Below are positions 10,011 through 18,935 of a stretch of 64,000 nucleotides of DNA, in pieces. The notes under the pieces were generated by a model. That model did no database searches. It was given only the letters and a program-made list of their open reading frames with translations, and had not been told where the DNA came from. The number at the start of each line of letters is the position of its first letter. The stretch's first letter is position 1. Origin of the DNA: SAR116 cluster bacterium AG-447-A06 (GTDB lineage Bacteria > Pseudomonadota > Alphaproteobacteria > Puniceispirillales > Puniceispirillaceae); assembly GCA_003212345.1 (NCBI GenBank), contig QCPZ01000004.1, positions 1-64,000 of the forward strand. The letters are read 5' to 3'. Made by a program: the position numbers and the translations under genes.

Positions 10011-10050
10011 ATTAACAGGGTCCTATATGAATTTAAGCAAACGGAAACAA

Positions 10051-13000
10051 TTACATACGAATGTTAATAATGGTTTGTGTTAGTGTAGTGGTAGTCTCAA
10101 TTGCTTTAGCCGAAGCTTGGAAGTTTCGCTGTGCTGTAATCAGGTTTACCAATTCTTCGGTGATATCAACATTTGACCGTTCCAACGAACCAGATAGGAT
10201 ATTTCCATAGCCCTCTGCTCCAGCCTCACCAACCTGGGCCTCACCTGAAACCGCAGTTTCAACGTAGGTAGCGTTACCAATTTGCTTCAGACCATTTTGG
10301 TTGTTGAAGTTAGCAAGAACGATTTTTCCTAATGGATTATTCTGACCGTTCGTATAGTTTGCTCGAATTGTGCCGGAGGAGTCAATTTCTAGACCGTCAA
10401 GGCGACCGGATGTGAAACCATCCTGATCAACATTCAAAACCGAGAATGGTTGGGCGAACTGCGTTGACTGGCCAAAATCAATGTCTAGAGCGATAGAGAA
10501 ACCTTCTTCTTGGCGCTCATAATGCACCAAATTTTTCGGGCTGATGATCTGACCACCATTACTGAATGTGAGTTCACCTTCATCAATATAAAGGGGGTAA
10601 TATCCGTCAACCAAATTTGCTGGCGGCGTGGTGACAACAGCTCCTTCAGAATTAACAAAAAGCGCCACACCGTCATCATTAGTAGCTTGAACAAGGTTGT
10701 AAATTTGAGGCACCGTGCCCACACCAAGATCTACATCATCGAGTCCAAACCTTGCGGCACCCTTCACTTTAATCGTGGACGTATTCCCTGTTGTTCCAGT
10801 TTGGAAACTAAAGTTATTCGTATCTGAATTATATTTCACAGTGACACCGCCAACGGTGTCGCCTGTAACTGGATCTTGGATTTGGTTAATTCGGTTCTGC
10901 AAAGCTTCAGCTAAAGTTGAACCAACATAAAAGCCTGTTGGAATTTCGATAACTCCGCTTATACCATTTACAGACACGTTAAAAACATTTTCTCCACCAG
11001 TATTTGTGAGCCGGAATACCGCGGTTAAATCTTCAATTGCGGCGTCACCGATTGAAACTGCGGGGCTAGAGGCAAGACCTTTACCTGCAGATATAACTGC
11101 ATCAGTCTTCGACACACCAACAGACATCAGGTGATTGTCACCGCTGAAGTGGTCAGTGGCATCGATCACGGAACCATCATCGGTTGATAATGAGTACCGC
11201 CCAACAGATATGGCAGACGCTTTCTGCTGAGACGTAACACCAAGTGCACCGTTGGCCTCAATTAGCTCTCCTGTAGAACCACTTGCAAAAGTAAAATTCT
11301 GAGTATCACTGTTATAGTTTACCGTTACACCATATCTCTTATCGTTAAGCTGGATTTCTTCACCATCGGAGACAAATGGTTCAGTTCTCAAGACTTCTCC
11401 ACCTCTGATCAATACAGTTGAAGCATCATCCTGGGTTGGCACGCCGAGATTATTTGTATCTGTGGCTAATGTCGAACCAAACACCGAGAATGAATTAAAG
11501 TTACTCTCTGTTCCAGTTCCCAGAATTGTACGGTCAACAGTAAATTCTAGTTTTTGCGTAGTTTCATTATAATTTATCTTGATGGGCGGGGCTTTTTCAT
11601 CAACCCAGTCGGTGGATGTCGTCATATCAGAGGTGTTGTTGGCTTTATGTAGACCAAGAACATCGAGTGAACTTTTAGTTGCACCCGCTACCACCTGATT
11701 AATTGTGAACTGTCCACTGTCAACTTTAATAATTCCACCTGCATAATTTCCGCCAAGGGCAGCAATTTGAGCGTTACTGTAAGAATGTTTATTTGCATCA
11801 CCAATTTCTCTAATGACTATCTTTTCACTACTAAAATTGACTTGAGCCCCCTCATAAACGTTTGAAGAGCCCTCAAAAAATGCCTCAATGGACTCAGATT
11901 CATCACTCATGACAAAAATATCAGCTTCGGTTAAATTGAAACCATCGTCCGGAAATGATAATCCAGTGGTATTTATTGTAATTATTTTGTTATTTGCGTC
12001 GGTTGTTGTGTCTACATTTGTAACTGTAAACTCCCGACCATTGATATGAGATGCCGCAATTGCGTCAGCGGGCAGGAACTGTCCACCAATACGGATTTTC
12101 TCGTTATTCGATATCGGCGGTGTCGTTGTTCCAAAATTAATCGTCATAGTATTTTGAGTTGCATCAAACTTGACAGTATAGGCTGGATTTGAATTTCCGG
12201 CATTAACCTGAGTTTTGTTATCATAAACGCTCACACTTGGCGTCTTGCCCTGGTACGAATAAACCATGTACTTATCAGATATTGTTGTATTATTTCCCGC
12301 CGGAGTCGATGATGACGAGACTGCATGCTTAAGATTTACAATCTGTGTCTGAGTTAATATCGCGTCCATCTTAGTGCCGACAGATCTCGCGAACATTTGA
12401 TTACTCACACCGAGTGCGCTTGCACCAGCCGCCGTGCTAGCATAGGTATTCAGAGCATTATTCGTTCGTGCTTGAGCGTGGGCAAGAAATTGATCACGGG
12501 TAAAATCCGGCGAAGCACCCGTCAAAGTAATACCTTCAACTGTCGAAACATAGCTGTCGGCTAGTAAATCAACAGAAACTGCCGTAGATAGGCCAGTGGA
12601 TGAACCATCAGCATTCAGCTTAAACAGGTTTACGCTGAGGGTGTCATCAATATTTTGAACGACTTGAATTTTACTATCATCGCCATAAGCTGCATTAATT
12701 GCCCGCTCAACTTCTGCCGCTAATTGTGTTGCATTGTACTTACCGGGCCTCAAATCAATGTTGACCGGTTGGTCACCGTTATCAACGTTTACTGTGAGAA
12801 AGTTTTTGCCCCAATAAACCCGGCTATCCGCATCACCACTCTCACGGGTCGCATTAAACTGAATCGGATCAGTGACGATTTCAACAAGCCTGTCACCCTC
12901 CTCACCAAAATCAAATTCTGTGGCCTCTCCCGTAAGTTTTGCGGGCTGTGAGTCAACTAAAGTTTGCAGGTTGTCTCTTTTATAAAGTGCGGAGCCCTTT

Positions 13001-13836
13001 CCCTCAATAAAATAGTTGTCATCTGGGACAGTAGTTGTCTGCATCCCAAATCTATCAATGAAAATCTGCTTTCCAGCGTCGTCAACAGAGGGAACTAAGT
13101 CAGGTGTAATGACGGTGTCATTAATAACAAGACGCGTGTCATATTTGTTAGTCGGGTCATCCGCTGATGCAGACTGGGTTTTGATGAAATACATGGTCGC
13201 GATGGTTGGGTTTCCCAAATCATCAAAGATTGTAATTGATGTCGAGTTAGTAAACGTATTTGGATCTGCTGGGTCAAACCTATACCCATCAGCGAAAGCG
13301 GGCCTGTCAGGAACCACATCAGCCGCGGCAGGAACGTTAACTCCAAGAGAAATATTACTTGTCGCTTGAGGATCACCGGAAGTGACTGGCAATTGCAAAG
13401 GTAGAGCACTATCGAGGTCTTTTGCCGTCACGGAACCATCATCGTTCACTGGGTAAACTAAAAGATACTGACCTGCCGAGTCCACAACGTAACGGTCATT
13501 GTCCACGTTCAAAGATCCATTTCGAGTGTAAACCTTTTGGTTGGAGGTCAAGGAAGGCTTCAAAGTAAAAAATCCCTGACCGGAGATCGCAAGATCGAGA
13601 GCATTCAACGACGAGGAAATATTACCCTGCGTAAACTGTTGTTTAATACCCTTCAAAATCGCACCCGAACCAATAGAAGACGACGCATTCTGCAAGGGTG
13701 AGGTCGCGAAAATATCACCAAACTCAGCTCGGCTGCGCTTAAAGCCAGTCGTTCCAACGTTCGCGATGTTGTTTGAGGTAGCAGAGATATCTGCACTAGA
13801 ACCATTCAAACCAGTCAATGCGGTATAAAAAGACAT
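10051..13836 (-). CDS. flgE: flagellar hook protein, greatly enlarged
   Basis: Hook subunit. Both conserved ends are present: N-terminal SATSNNIANVGTTGFKRSRA (about residues 18-37) and C-terminal ILSGSLERSNVDITEELVNL. At 1261 aa it is about three times the length of enteric FlgE (402 aa). The insertion contains several similar beta-hairpin units near residues 550, 750, 835 and 995 (for example GVTVNYNSDTQNFTFASGS and GVTVKYNSDTNNFSFQTGT). The extra mass probably forms exposed D2/D3 domains on the hook surface. The gene lies 59 bp downstream of flgD, with no sigma-54 match in that gap. Confidence 0.95.
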   Translation of the reverse strand: MSFYTALTGLNGSSADISATSNNIANVGTTGFKRSRAEFGDIFATSPLQNASSSIGSGAILKGIKQQFTQGNISSSLNALDLAISGQGFFTLKPSLTSNQKVYTRNGSLNVDNDRYVVDSAGQYLLVYPVNDDGSVTAKDLDSALPLQLPVTSGDPQATSNISLGVNVPAAADVVPDRPAFADGYRFDPADPNTFTNSTSITIFDDLGNPTIATMYFIKTQSASADDPTNKYDTRLVINDTVITPDLVPSVDDAGKQIFIDRFGMQTTTVPDDNYFIEGKGSALYKRDNLQTLVDSQPAKLTGEATEFDFGEEGDRLVEIVTDPIQFNATRESGDADSRVYWGKNFLTVNVDNGDQPVNIDLRPGKYNATQLAAEVERAINAAYGDDSKIQVVQNIDDTLSVNLFKLNADGSSTGLSTAVSVDLLADSYVSTVEGITLTGASPDFTRDQFLAHAQARTNNALNTYASTAAGASALGVSNQMFARSVGTKMDAILTQTQIVNLKHAVSSSSTPAGNNTTISDKYMVYSYQGKTPSVSVYDNKTQVNAGNSNPAYTVKFDATQNTMTINFGTTTPPISNNEKIRIGGQFLPADAIAASHINGREFTVTNVDTTTDANNKIITINTTGLSFPDDGFNLTEADIFVMSDESESIEAFFEGSSNVYEGAQVNFSSEKIVIREIGDANKHSYSNAQIAALGGNYAGGIIKVDSGQFTINQVVAGATKSSLDVLGLHKANNTSDMTTSTDWVDEKAPPIKINYNETTQKLEFTVDRTILGTGTESNFNSFSVFGSTLATDTNNLGVPTQDDASTVLIRGGEVLRTEPFVSDGEEIQLNDKRYGVTVNYNSDTQNFTFASGSTGELIEANGALGVTSQQKASAISVGRYSLSTDDGSVIDATDHFSGDNHLMSVGVSKTDAVISAGKGLASSPAVSIGDAAIEDLTAVFRLTNTGGENVFNVSVNGISGVIEIPTGFYVGSTLAEALQNRINQIQDPVTGDTVGGVTVKYNSDTNNFSFQTGTTGNTSTIKVKGAARFGLDDVDLGVGTVPQIYNLVQATNDDGVALFVNSEGAVVTTPPANLVDGYYPLYIDEGELTFSNGGQIISPKNLVHYERQEEGFSIALDIDFGQSTQFAQPFSVLNVDQDGFTSGRLDGLEIDSSGTIRANYTNGQNNPLGKIVLANFNNQNGLKQIGNATYVETAVSGEAQVGEAGAEGYGNILSGSLERSNVDITEELVNLITAQRNFQASAKAIETTTTLTQTIINIRM

Positions 13837-13895
13837 TTAGTTAAACTCCTGATACGCAGCGTATTCTAAAAATTGTGTTTAATAGTCAAACAAGG

Positions 13896-14582
13896 TCACT
13901 TGCTAAATCGTTTCACATCACTTGCACTGATGTCACCATAACCGCGGACATCATAGACAACTCCATCAGACGAATTCCCTGCAGATGCTGCAAGAACCTC
14001 GCCAAAAACAGATGACCCAACTGACTTTAAGCCTGTTCCGGTATCAGCAAATGCCTCTACAGTAATATATTCATTATCATCGAGAACATTCTGCGGGATG
14101 TTTTCCCAGCGAAACCCGAGAAGCCCTGCCTTTTGCGGTCCTAGCTCCTCAGCATGAATAATGTCACCGTTCATTGACTTGTATAGAACGCTTGTGTTGG
14201 TTGAAGTGGAAGGGATGTCCAATGCACCTGAGATGGTTCCATCTGCATCTGGAAAGGCTCTGTTACCAGACACAAGAACTGAATGACCGAGCATATTCGC
14301 CGCTGTTGCAATCCGGAATTCAGATAATTGTCCAGAAATAGCCTTGATACTTTCGTTCATTTCAGTCTGCCCAGTCACCATAGAGAACTGCGCCATCTGT
14401 GCAATCATCTCCGTATTATCAGTAGGCTTGAAAGGATCTTGATTTTGTAACTGCGTTGTCATCAACTTCAGGAAATCATCTTGCCCCAATGTATCAGACG
14501 ACTTTTTCGCCTCCTTTGGCTGATTAATCCCAAGCTTATCCAGAATTGAATTCAATGAATTATTATTGTCAACGGAACTCAT
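13896..14582 (-). CDS. flgD: hook assembly scaffold (hook cap) protein
   Basis: Hook-capping scaffold that guides FlgE polymerisation. It contains the FlgD N-terminal block LGQDDFLKLMTTQLQNQDPF (about residues 34-53) and MIAQMAQFSMVTG, followed by the FlgD beta region. I start at ATG 14580-14582 (MSSVDNNN), 7 nt after GGGAGA; the ORF-track start (TTG at 14597) would place the ribosome binding site inside the coding region. Length (228 aa) is normal. It lies 22 bp downstream of flgC. Confidence 0.94.
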   Translation of the reverse strand: MSSVDNNNSLNSILDKLGINQPKEAKKSSDTLGQDDFLKLMTTQLQNQDPFKPTDNTEMIAQMAQFSMVTGQTEMNESIKAISGQLSEFRIATAANMLGHSVLVSGNRAFPDADGTISGALDIPSTSTNTSVLYKSMNGDIIHAEELGPQKAGLLGFRWENIPQNVLDDNEYITVEAFADTGTGLKSVGSSVFGEVLAASAGNSSDGVVYDVRGYGDISASDVKRFSK

Positions 14583-14604
14583 TACCCAGTCTCCCAACTA
14601 ACCT

Positions 14605-15024
14605 CTATTTACCCATGTTGATGGTTCGCATCATCAGCCCACGCAACGTGGAAATTACTTCAATATTATTTTGGTATTGCCGACTTGCTTCAACCATCTC
14701 AATCATTTCTTCGTTTTCATCGACAGCAGCCCGGTAAACATAACCGTCACCATCAGCCGACGGATGATTCGGCATAAAAACACGCTCTGGATCACGCGTG
14801 ATAGCCTTAATTCCCACAACATCAACCGTTGACACACCATTGCTTTCAATAGCCTCAGAAAACTGGGTTTCAAACACAGGCTTCAGTGATTTGTAGGCCT
14901 CTTCCTTCGAGCCTGATATAGTGCCGGCATTTGCAAGATTACTGGCAACTGTATTCAAGCGCACCATCTGGGACGCCATTGCCCGTCCAGCGATGTCAAA
15001 TACATTTCTAATCTCTGCCATCAC
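14605..15024 (-). CDS. flgC: flagellar proximal rod protein
   Basis: Proximal rod protein. N-terminal MASQMVRLNTVASNLANAGT and C-terminal MIEMVEASRQYQNNIEVIST are the conserved FlgC ends, and YVYRAAVDEN fits the family core. Length (139 aa) is normal. The start overlaps the flgB stop by 4 nt, so the two are translationally coupled. A second ATG follows immediately (MM), so the true start could be 15021. Confidence 0.95.
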   Translation of the reverse strand: MMAEIRNVFDIAGRAMASQMVRLNTVASNLANAGTISGSKEEAYKSLKPVFETQFSEAIESNGVSTVDVVGIKAITRDPERVFMPNHPSADGDGYVYRAAVDENEEMIEMVEASRQYQNNIEVISTLRGLMMRTINMGK

Positions 15025-15410
15025 TCACCCCTAATCGCAGACATCAATCCAGAAATACGATTATTCAAAAATGTCAAAGTCGTCTGGTAGCGCGTCACAT
15101 TTTCAGAAAATTCCATCTGCTCGACGGCTAATTCCACCGTGTTTCCATCCATGGATGGATTAATTGGGTCGCGAAACAGGATACGGTCGCGCCCCACCGT
15201 GACTGCAGTATCAAGATGCTGGCCATGTGTTACTTTTAATGGGCCAGTTCCAGACGCGTGCTTTTGCATTTGTGCGTCAAAGCTCAAATCACGAGCCTTA
15301 AAATTAGGCGTTGCCGCATTCGCAATATTAGACGCCAAAATTTCATTACGACGCGATCGCAGCATCAACGCCTGTGCATGAAAGTCTAAATGTGAAGCAA
15401 TTTTATTCAT
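15021..15410 (-). CDS. flgB: flagellar proximal rod protein
   Basis: Proximal rod protein and first gene of the flgBCDEFGHIJKL run. LRSRRNEILASNIANAATPN (about residues 17-36) followed by FKARDLSF is typical of FlgB, as is the C-terminal VEQMEFSENVTRYQTTLTFL. Length (129 aa) is normal. A sigma-54-type element lies 67-82 bp upstream on the same strand, giving an expected leader of about 55 nt. It overlaps the promoter of the divergent plus-strand gene. Confidence 0.95.
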   Translation of the reverse strand: MNKIASHLDFHAQALMLRSRRNEILASNIANAATPNFKARDLSFDAQMQKHASGTGPLKVTHGQHLDTAVTVGRDRILFRDPINPSMDGNTVELAVEQMEFSENVTRYQTTLTFLNNRISGLMSAIRGE

Positions 15411-15464
15411 TAATTATAGCAATCCAAAAAAACGCTGGGGTTTCTGGCCAACAACGGTCAGACT

Positions 15465-15480
15465 TGGTGTGGAATTTGCA
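15465..15480 (+). promoter_or_regulatory. sigma-54-type promoter for the acidic protein gene
   Basis: Plus-strand TGGTGTGGAATTTGCA keeps GG and GC at the required 10-nt spacing and the full TTGCA, but has TG in place of CA in the -24 box. The expected start is near 15491, 23 nt before the ATG at 15514. This also argues against the upstream GTG (15469) proposed by the ORF track, which lies inside the element. Confidence 0.55.
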
Positions 15481-15492
15481 AATAGAATGCCA
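15477..15492 (-). promoter_or_regulatory. sigma-54-type promoter for flgB
   Basis: Minus-strand TGGCATTCTATTTGCA matches TGGCAYR-N4-TTGCW with one mismatch (T at the R position). It shares the -12 GC pair (15478-15479) with the plus-strand element at 15465-15480, so two polymerases could not bind both at once. Confidence 0.65.
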
Positions 15493-15513
15493 AAACTAGA
15501 AAGAGGCAGAAAA

Positions 15514-16449
15514 ATGAATAATTCAATGGCTGAAGCTAAGGCAGGCACCTTATCGCCGTCCAAATTAGCGCCGGAAACAATCAGAATTCGAAACGCCTTA
15601 ATCGAAAAATATGCAGATCAGCCAATTGAAGAGCTAAATATCTTTCTTCAACATGCTCTCGAAGCTGAAAAGGACGAATTGAAACGGTTGGGGCTATTGG
15701 CAGCTCGTGTTTATATTCTTCGCCAGAAAGTATTAAGTCTTAAAGCCTTTATTCGTGATGAGCGTATGAACAGCATCCCCACTCCCAACCTTGCACTGAG
15801 CGAGCAAATTTTGCTGGATGAGACCGCCCATAGTGATATTGACATTAAAAGCGAAACCGTCGCGGCGGGCGAATGGCATTCGCTTCAGATGATTGAACCA
15901 GGAGAGGTTCACGGGGTAAGATTTTTTGAGGGTACTATTATTAACGCAAAAGCCGAAGATGCTGAAAAGCTGATTTCTTCAGGCAAAGCAATAGTGATAG
16001 ATGATAAGGGCAATCCAGTTGAGAACAATAAGGACGATAACGGCGATAGCAGTGATACTATTGACCAGGAGGTTGATACAGCTGATATCGGCATTCCATC
16101 AGATGATGAAAATTTAAAGGACACCAATTCTTTAGACGCCACCGTGGGCGTGGATGACAATGATAACAGTAATACGATTGATCCAAAAGCTGGCGTCATT
16201 GATAAGGTAGCGGTCGTTGACGCTGATGATGACAGCAGTTTGTTAGATGATGAAAATGCTGATTACTCCAATTCCTCAGACTCTGCGGTAGGAGGAGATG
16301 ACACCGGTGATGACAATATGGCTGACTCAAACGCTGACGTCATGGATGAGCCCGCATCAGCTAATGCCACTGATGAAGACATTGTGTCAGAGGATAAAAA
16401 TGCTGACGACAGCCAAGGCGAAGACGGTTCAGAAGAGAAAAAAGACTGA
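15514..16449 (+). CDS. acidic protein of unknown function in the flagellar locus
   Basis: I do not recognise this family. The start at 15514 (MNNSMAEAKAG) follows GAGG by 7 nt and gives 311 aa. Residues about 20-95 look helical (IEELNIFLQHALEAEKDELK, then LLAARVYILRQKVLSLKAF). A short beta-type unit follows (MIEPGEVHGVRFFEGTIINA, then AEDAEKLISSGKA), similar in pattern to small SH3-like modules. The last 130 or so residues are a very acidic, Asp/Asn/Ser-rich, probably disordered tail ending SEEKKD. No signal peptide or TM segment is seen. It diverges from flgB behind a sigma-54-type element, which suggests flagellar coregulation and a cytoplasmic or exported accessory role. Confidence 0.75.
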   Translation: MNNSMAEAKAGTLSPSKLAPETIRIRNALIEKYADQPIEELNIFLQHALEAEKDELKRLGLLAARVYILRQKVLSLKAFIRDERMNSIPTPNLALSEQILLDETAHSDIDIKSETVAAGEWHSLQMIEPGEVHGVRFFEGTIINAKAEDAEKLISSGKAIVIDDKGNPVENNKDDNGDSSDTIDQEVDTADIGIPSDDENLKDTNSLDATVGVDDNDNSNTIDPKAGVIDKVAVVDADDDSSLLDDENADYSNSSDSAVGGDDTGDDNMADSNADVMDEPASANATDEDIVSEDKNADDSQGEDGSEEKKD

Positions 16450-16478
16450 AAGTGCTGATCACTAAACCGGAGAAACGC

Positions 16479-16838
16479 ATGATCCGCAGAGCGAAGCAAG
16501 ATTCGGGTAAAATAAAAGCAGCAACCCATCTGCTATTCTTAATATGCCTTTGTTCCTGCCTGCCGGAACGTTTCAGACATGAAAAATATGATTGCTCAGG
16601 CAGCCTGCAAACCATCAACACCATTGTTATAAATAAGGCCAAGACCGGCAATCACGCCAAAGTCGTCAGCCCGACAAGCGAGACGGAGGCTAATATTACC
16701 CAGATTGATGAGCAAACAGCTTGGTTGACGTATAAAAACATGCAAATGAAAATAAACAGGAAAACCGGTACAATGACAATGGTTCAGGGAACCCAATATA
16801 GAAAAGTAAGTTGCAAGAAAACAGTCTTCACAATGTAG
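16479..16838 (+). CDS. small putative lipoprotein, unknown function
   Basis: A 119 aa protein starting at ATG 16479 (GGAG 6 nt upstream; the ORF-track GTG at 16452 is less likely). The N-terminus is a basic, then hydrophobic signal (HLLFLICLCSC) with a lipobox-like LCSC, so the mature protein is probably membrane-anchored through a cysteine near residue 27. The remainder has a patchy beta pattern (QTAWLTYKNMQMKINRKTGT) and two further cysteines. It lies 29 bp after the acidic protein gene and is probably cotranscribed. No family recognised. Confidence 0.6.
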   Translation: MIRRAKQDSGKIKAATHLLFLICLCSCLPERFRHEKYDCSGSLQTINTIVINKAKTGNHAKVVSPTSETEANITQIDEQTAWLTYKNMQMKINRKTGTMTMVQGTQYRKVSCKKTVFTM

Positions 16839-16907
16839 GTTCCGCTGGCACTGACGGAGCTTCACTGAAATAACTTTGACTTTACAGAGTCTTTCGGTCT
16901 GGTCGAA

Positions 16908-17351
16908 TTAACCAGAGTCGTTGGGGCCATGAAACCTTGCAACAGCTTTAGCTTCATCAACACTAATCCCAGCCTTTTTAACTATTTCATCAACGCTTAA
17001 TCCGCCTCGAGCAAATTCTATTGCTTTTGACAATTTATTATCGCTACCGACAGTTTTTGTCAAAAGCTCCTGTTCAAAGCGTACTTGCTCAACCATGGCT
17101 ATAATTTGATTGTGCCTACTTTCGAACTTTTCAAAATTTTCAATACATTCATTCCAGCTGATGCTTAGCTTCGAGAGCCCATCAAGAGCATTGGCGACGT
17201 CAAACCTGATCTTCTTGATATCAGTCTCTAATCGTGCAACCTTTTTCAAAAGATGAAAACCCACAAAACCAATAAACAACAGCAAAAGCGAAACGCCAGT
17301 TGCTATCGTTATAAATGAAGGATTTTCTGATAGTAAGACTAGGTTTGACAT
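16908..17351 (-). CDS. DUF2802-type membrane protein
   Basis: A 147 aa protein with one N-terminal TM segment (ITIATGVSLLLLFIGFVGFH), a coiled-coil middle, and a C-terminal helical module (KAIEFARGGLSVDEIVKKAG, then ISVDEAKAVARFHG) matching the DUF2802 pattern. Such proteins are often encoded beside flagellar/chemotaxis genes in gammaproteobacteria. Function is unknown. The C-terminal module resembles a helix-turn-helix or a short protein-binding bundle. It is the last gene of the flgP-to-DUF2802 minus-strand group, 105 bp from its upstream neighbour. Confidence 0.75.
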   Translation of the reverse strand: MSNLVLLSENPSFITIATGVSLLLLFIGFVGFHLLKKVARLETDIKKIRFDVANALDGLSKLSISWNECIENFEKFESRHNQIIAMVEQVRFEQELLTKTVGSDNKLSKAIEFARGGLSVDEIVKKAGISVDEAKAVARFHGPNDSG

Positions 17352-17456
17352 CTGGTCACCGGATACAATTTACAATCTTGCAGGGTAAATGATCTGCCTT
17401 TTTATAGTCGCCTACGAAATATTAATTAAACAGCGCCATTCTTAGCACGGTTCCGT

Positions 17457-17756
17457 TCATTTGTCAGCGTCGACAATATATTTTTGCAGTTTTGAAGTGA
17501 TATCAGTTTGCTTGGTAGAATAAATTTCTAGCATTTCTATCCGACTGATAATGCGCTCAAGACGATTTTTCAAGTCGCTGCTTACATCAACCAATTGGTT
17601 GAACGAGGTTTTTTGGGCTGAAACCGTTTCCATACATGTTTGAAGTTTTGAACATAACGCAAGAAATTCTGTTGAGTTTTTTCCACGCGTTTCAAGCGCA
17701 TCGAGTAAGCCCTCAATACGCGATAAAAACCCAGCATCCAAAGGATTATGGGACAC
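17457..17756 (-). CDS. small helical protein, FlgN-like candidate
   Basis: A 99 aa, wholly helical, heptad-rich protein (FLSRIEGLLDALETRG; LKNRLERIISRIEMLEIYST) lying 17 bp downstream of flgM. In gammaproteobacteria that position belongs to flgN, the export chaperone of FlgK and FlgL, which is also a small helical protein of about 140 aa. Sequence alone does not prove the identity: it is short and has no diagnostic motif I can name. FlgK and FlgL are both encoded in this window and would be its clients. Confidence 0.7.
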   Translation of the reverse strand: MSHNPLDAGFLSRIEGLLDALETRGKNSTEFLALCSKLQTCMETVSAQKTSFNQLVDVSSDLKNRLERIISRIEMLEIYSTKQTDITSKLQKYIVDADK

Positions 17757-17773
17757 CTGGTAGCCTCCAGCAG

Positions 17774-18070
17774 CTAGCTCTTCATTTCCCGATATGCCTC
17801 CATCAGCGCATCAGAAACCCGATCAAGATCAATAGGGTACTCGCCACGCTTGATGGCGTCCTTGATTCGATTGACATTTTCTTTGTCAACCGGCGCTGCC
17901 GATGCCATATCTTTTACTGCAGACTGGCTTTCAAGTGAATTCAACTTGACACTTGAGCTAACATTCTCAACGGACCCTTTACTTTTCAGGGGCTTAGCTT
18001 CTTGCGAAACGTTGTTCCCAGCTTTTCGCATCTCCAGTCTGGTAACTGTATTCTTTACAATCTCAACCAT
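17774..18070 (-). CDS. flgM: anti-sigma-28 factor
   Basis: Anti-sigma factor that holds FliA inactive until it is exported through the completed hook-basal body. The C-terminal half carries the FlgM signature (VDKENVNRIKDAIKRGEYPI, then DLDRVSDALMEAYREMKS). The N-terminal half is Ser/Lys-rich and disordered, as in the family. Length (98 aa) is normal. It lies between flgA (43 bp) and the flgN-like gene (17 bp). Its target, FliA, is encoded at 25501-26223. Confidence 0.92.
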   Translation of the reverse strand: MVEIVKNTVTRLEMRKAGNNVSQEAKPLKSKGSVENVSSSVKLNSLESQSAVKDMASAAPVDKENVNRIKDAIKRGEYPIDLDRVSDALMEAYREMKS

Positions 18071-18113
18071 TGTATTAGACCTCCGATATCTATGTTACGA
18101 CACGTTATTTGAT

Positions 18114-18935
18114 TTATTTAGTCAAAACCTTAATTTTTTTGCGAGAAACAACAATTCCTTCAACAAGTTTCCCACTATGCTGATTTTGAGCCTGCAACAA
18201 CTCCCCAATCTGGGCATTACCAGCAGAAATTCCACTGCTTACAACAACCACTGGTCCAGATGTTGATTGGATTATAATTTTTTGGCCCTTTCGTATATCC
18301 CAATCAATTTCAAGATGTCGGCTTAAAATCATCTGGTTAACACCCAAATTTTTTTTCAACTTCCGACCGACAACATCGCTGACGTTGGCAAAATAGCCCG
18401 TGCGATTTTTTGTCCTAGCCACTCTCAAAACAACATCATCATGGGACAGAATACGTCCTTTCTGAACACTTCTGGCCATAGCTAAATACTTTTCTACAGC
18501 ATTCTTCGGAAAATCTTCTACAAAAGTTTGATTTTCTACTTTGGTCGATGACGCTGACTCAGCGGTAATTTGATCTGCCTCACTAGTCAAAGATCCGATT
18601 TTACCTTTACTAACAGCATTGGTCCGCACCGCAATTTTAAACCCACCTGGATCCGGACAAAACAGTTCAACTGTTTTCATTCCCCCAAACATCGGGCGTA
18701 TTAACACATCGGACTCACAAGCCGGAAATAATCTTTTTTCTGAAATCGCTGGTTTCCCGCTTAAATTCTGCGCAGCCAGAAAGGAATTGATTCTCTGTTT
18801 CATCTGGGTGCCACTAATCATTTCGCTCGCGACCGCAGCAAATGCATGAGGCGATCCGCAAACGGCCAAAACCACCATAAAAAACATCATATATTTCTTA
18901 GCCACCAAAGAAAAAGATCTCATTACGTGTCCCAT
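18114..18935 (-). CDS. flgA: flagellar P-ring assembly chaperone
   Basis: Periplasmic chaperone for P-ring assembly. It has a signal peptide (MMFFMVVLAVCGSPHAFA) and the C-terminal SAF domain with the typical run SHDDVVLRVARTK, then VVGRKLKKNLGVNQMI, and the closing SGISAGNAQIGE. Length (273 aa) is at the long end. The 5' end overlaps the upstream FimV-like gene by 38 nt. A second in-frame ATG at 18923 is an equally plausible start, with GGGA 6 nt before it. Confidence 0.93.
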   Translation of the reverse strand: MGHVMRSFSLVAKKYMMFFMVVLAVCGSPHAFAAVASEMISGTQMKQRINSFLAAQNLSGKPAISEKRLFPACESDVLIRPMFGGMKTVELFCPDPGGFKIAVRTNAVSKGKIGSLTSEADQITAESASSTKVENQTFVEDFPKNAVEKYLAMARSVQKGRILSHDDVVLRVARTKNRTGYFANVSDVVGRKLKKNLGVNQMILSRHLEIDWDIRKGQKIIIQSTSGPVVVVSSGISAGNAQIGELLQAQNQHSGKLVEGIVVSRKKIKVLTK

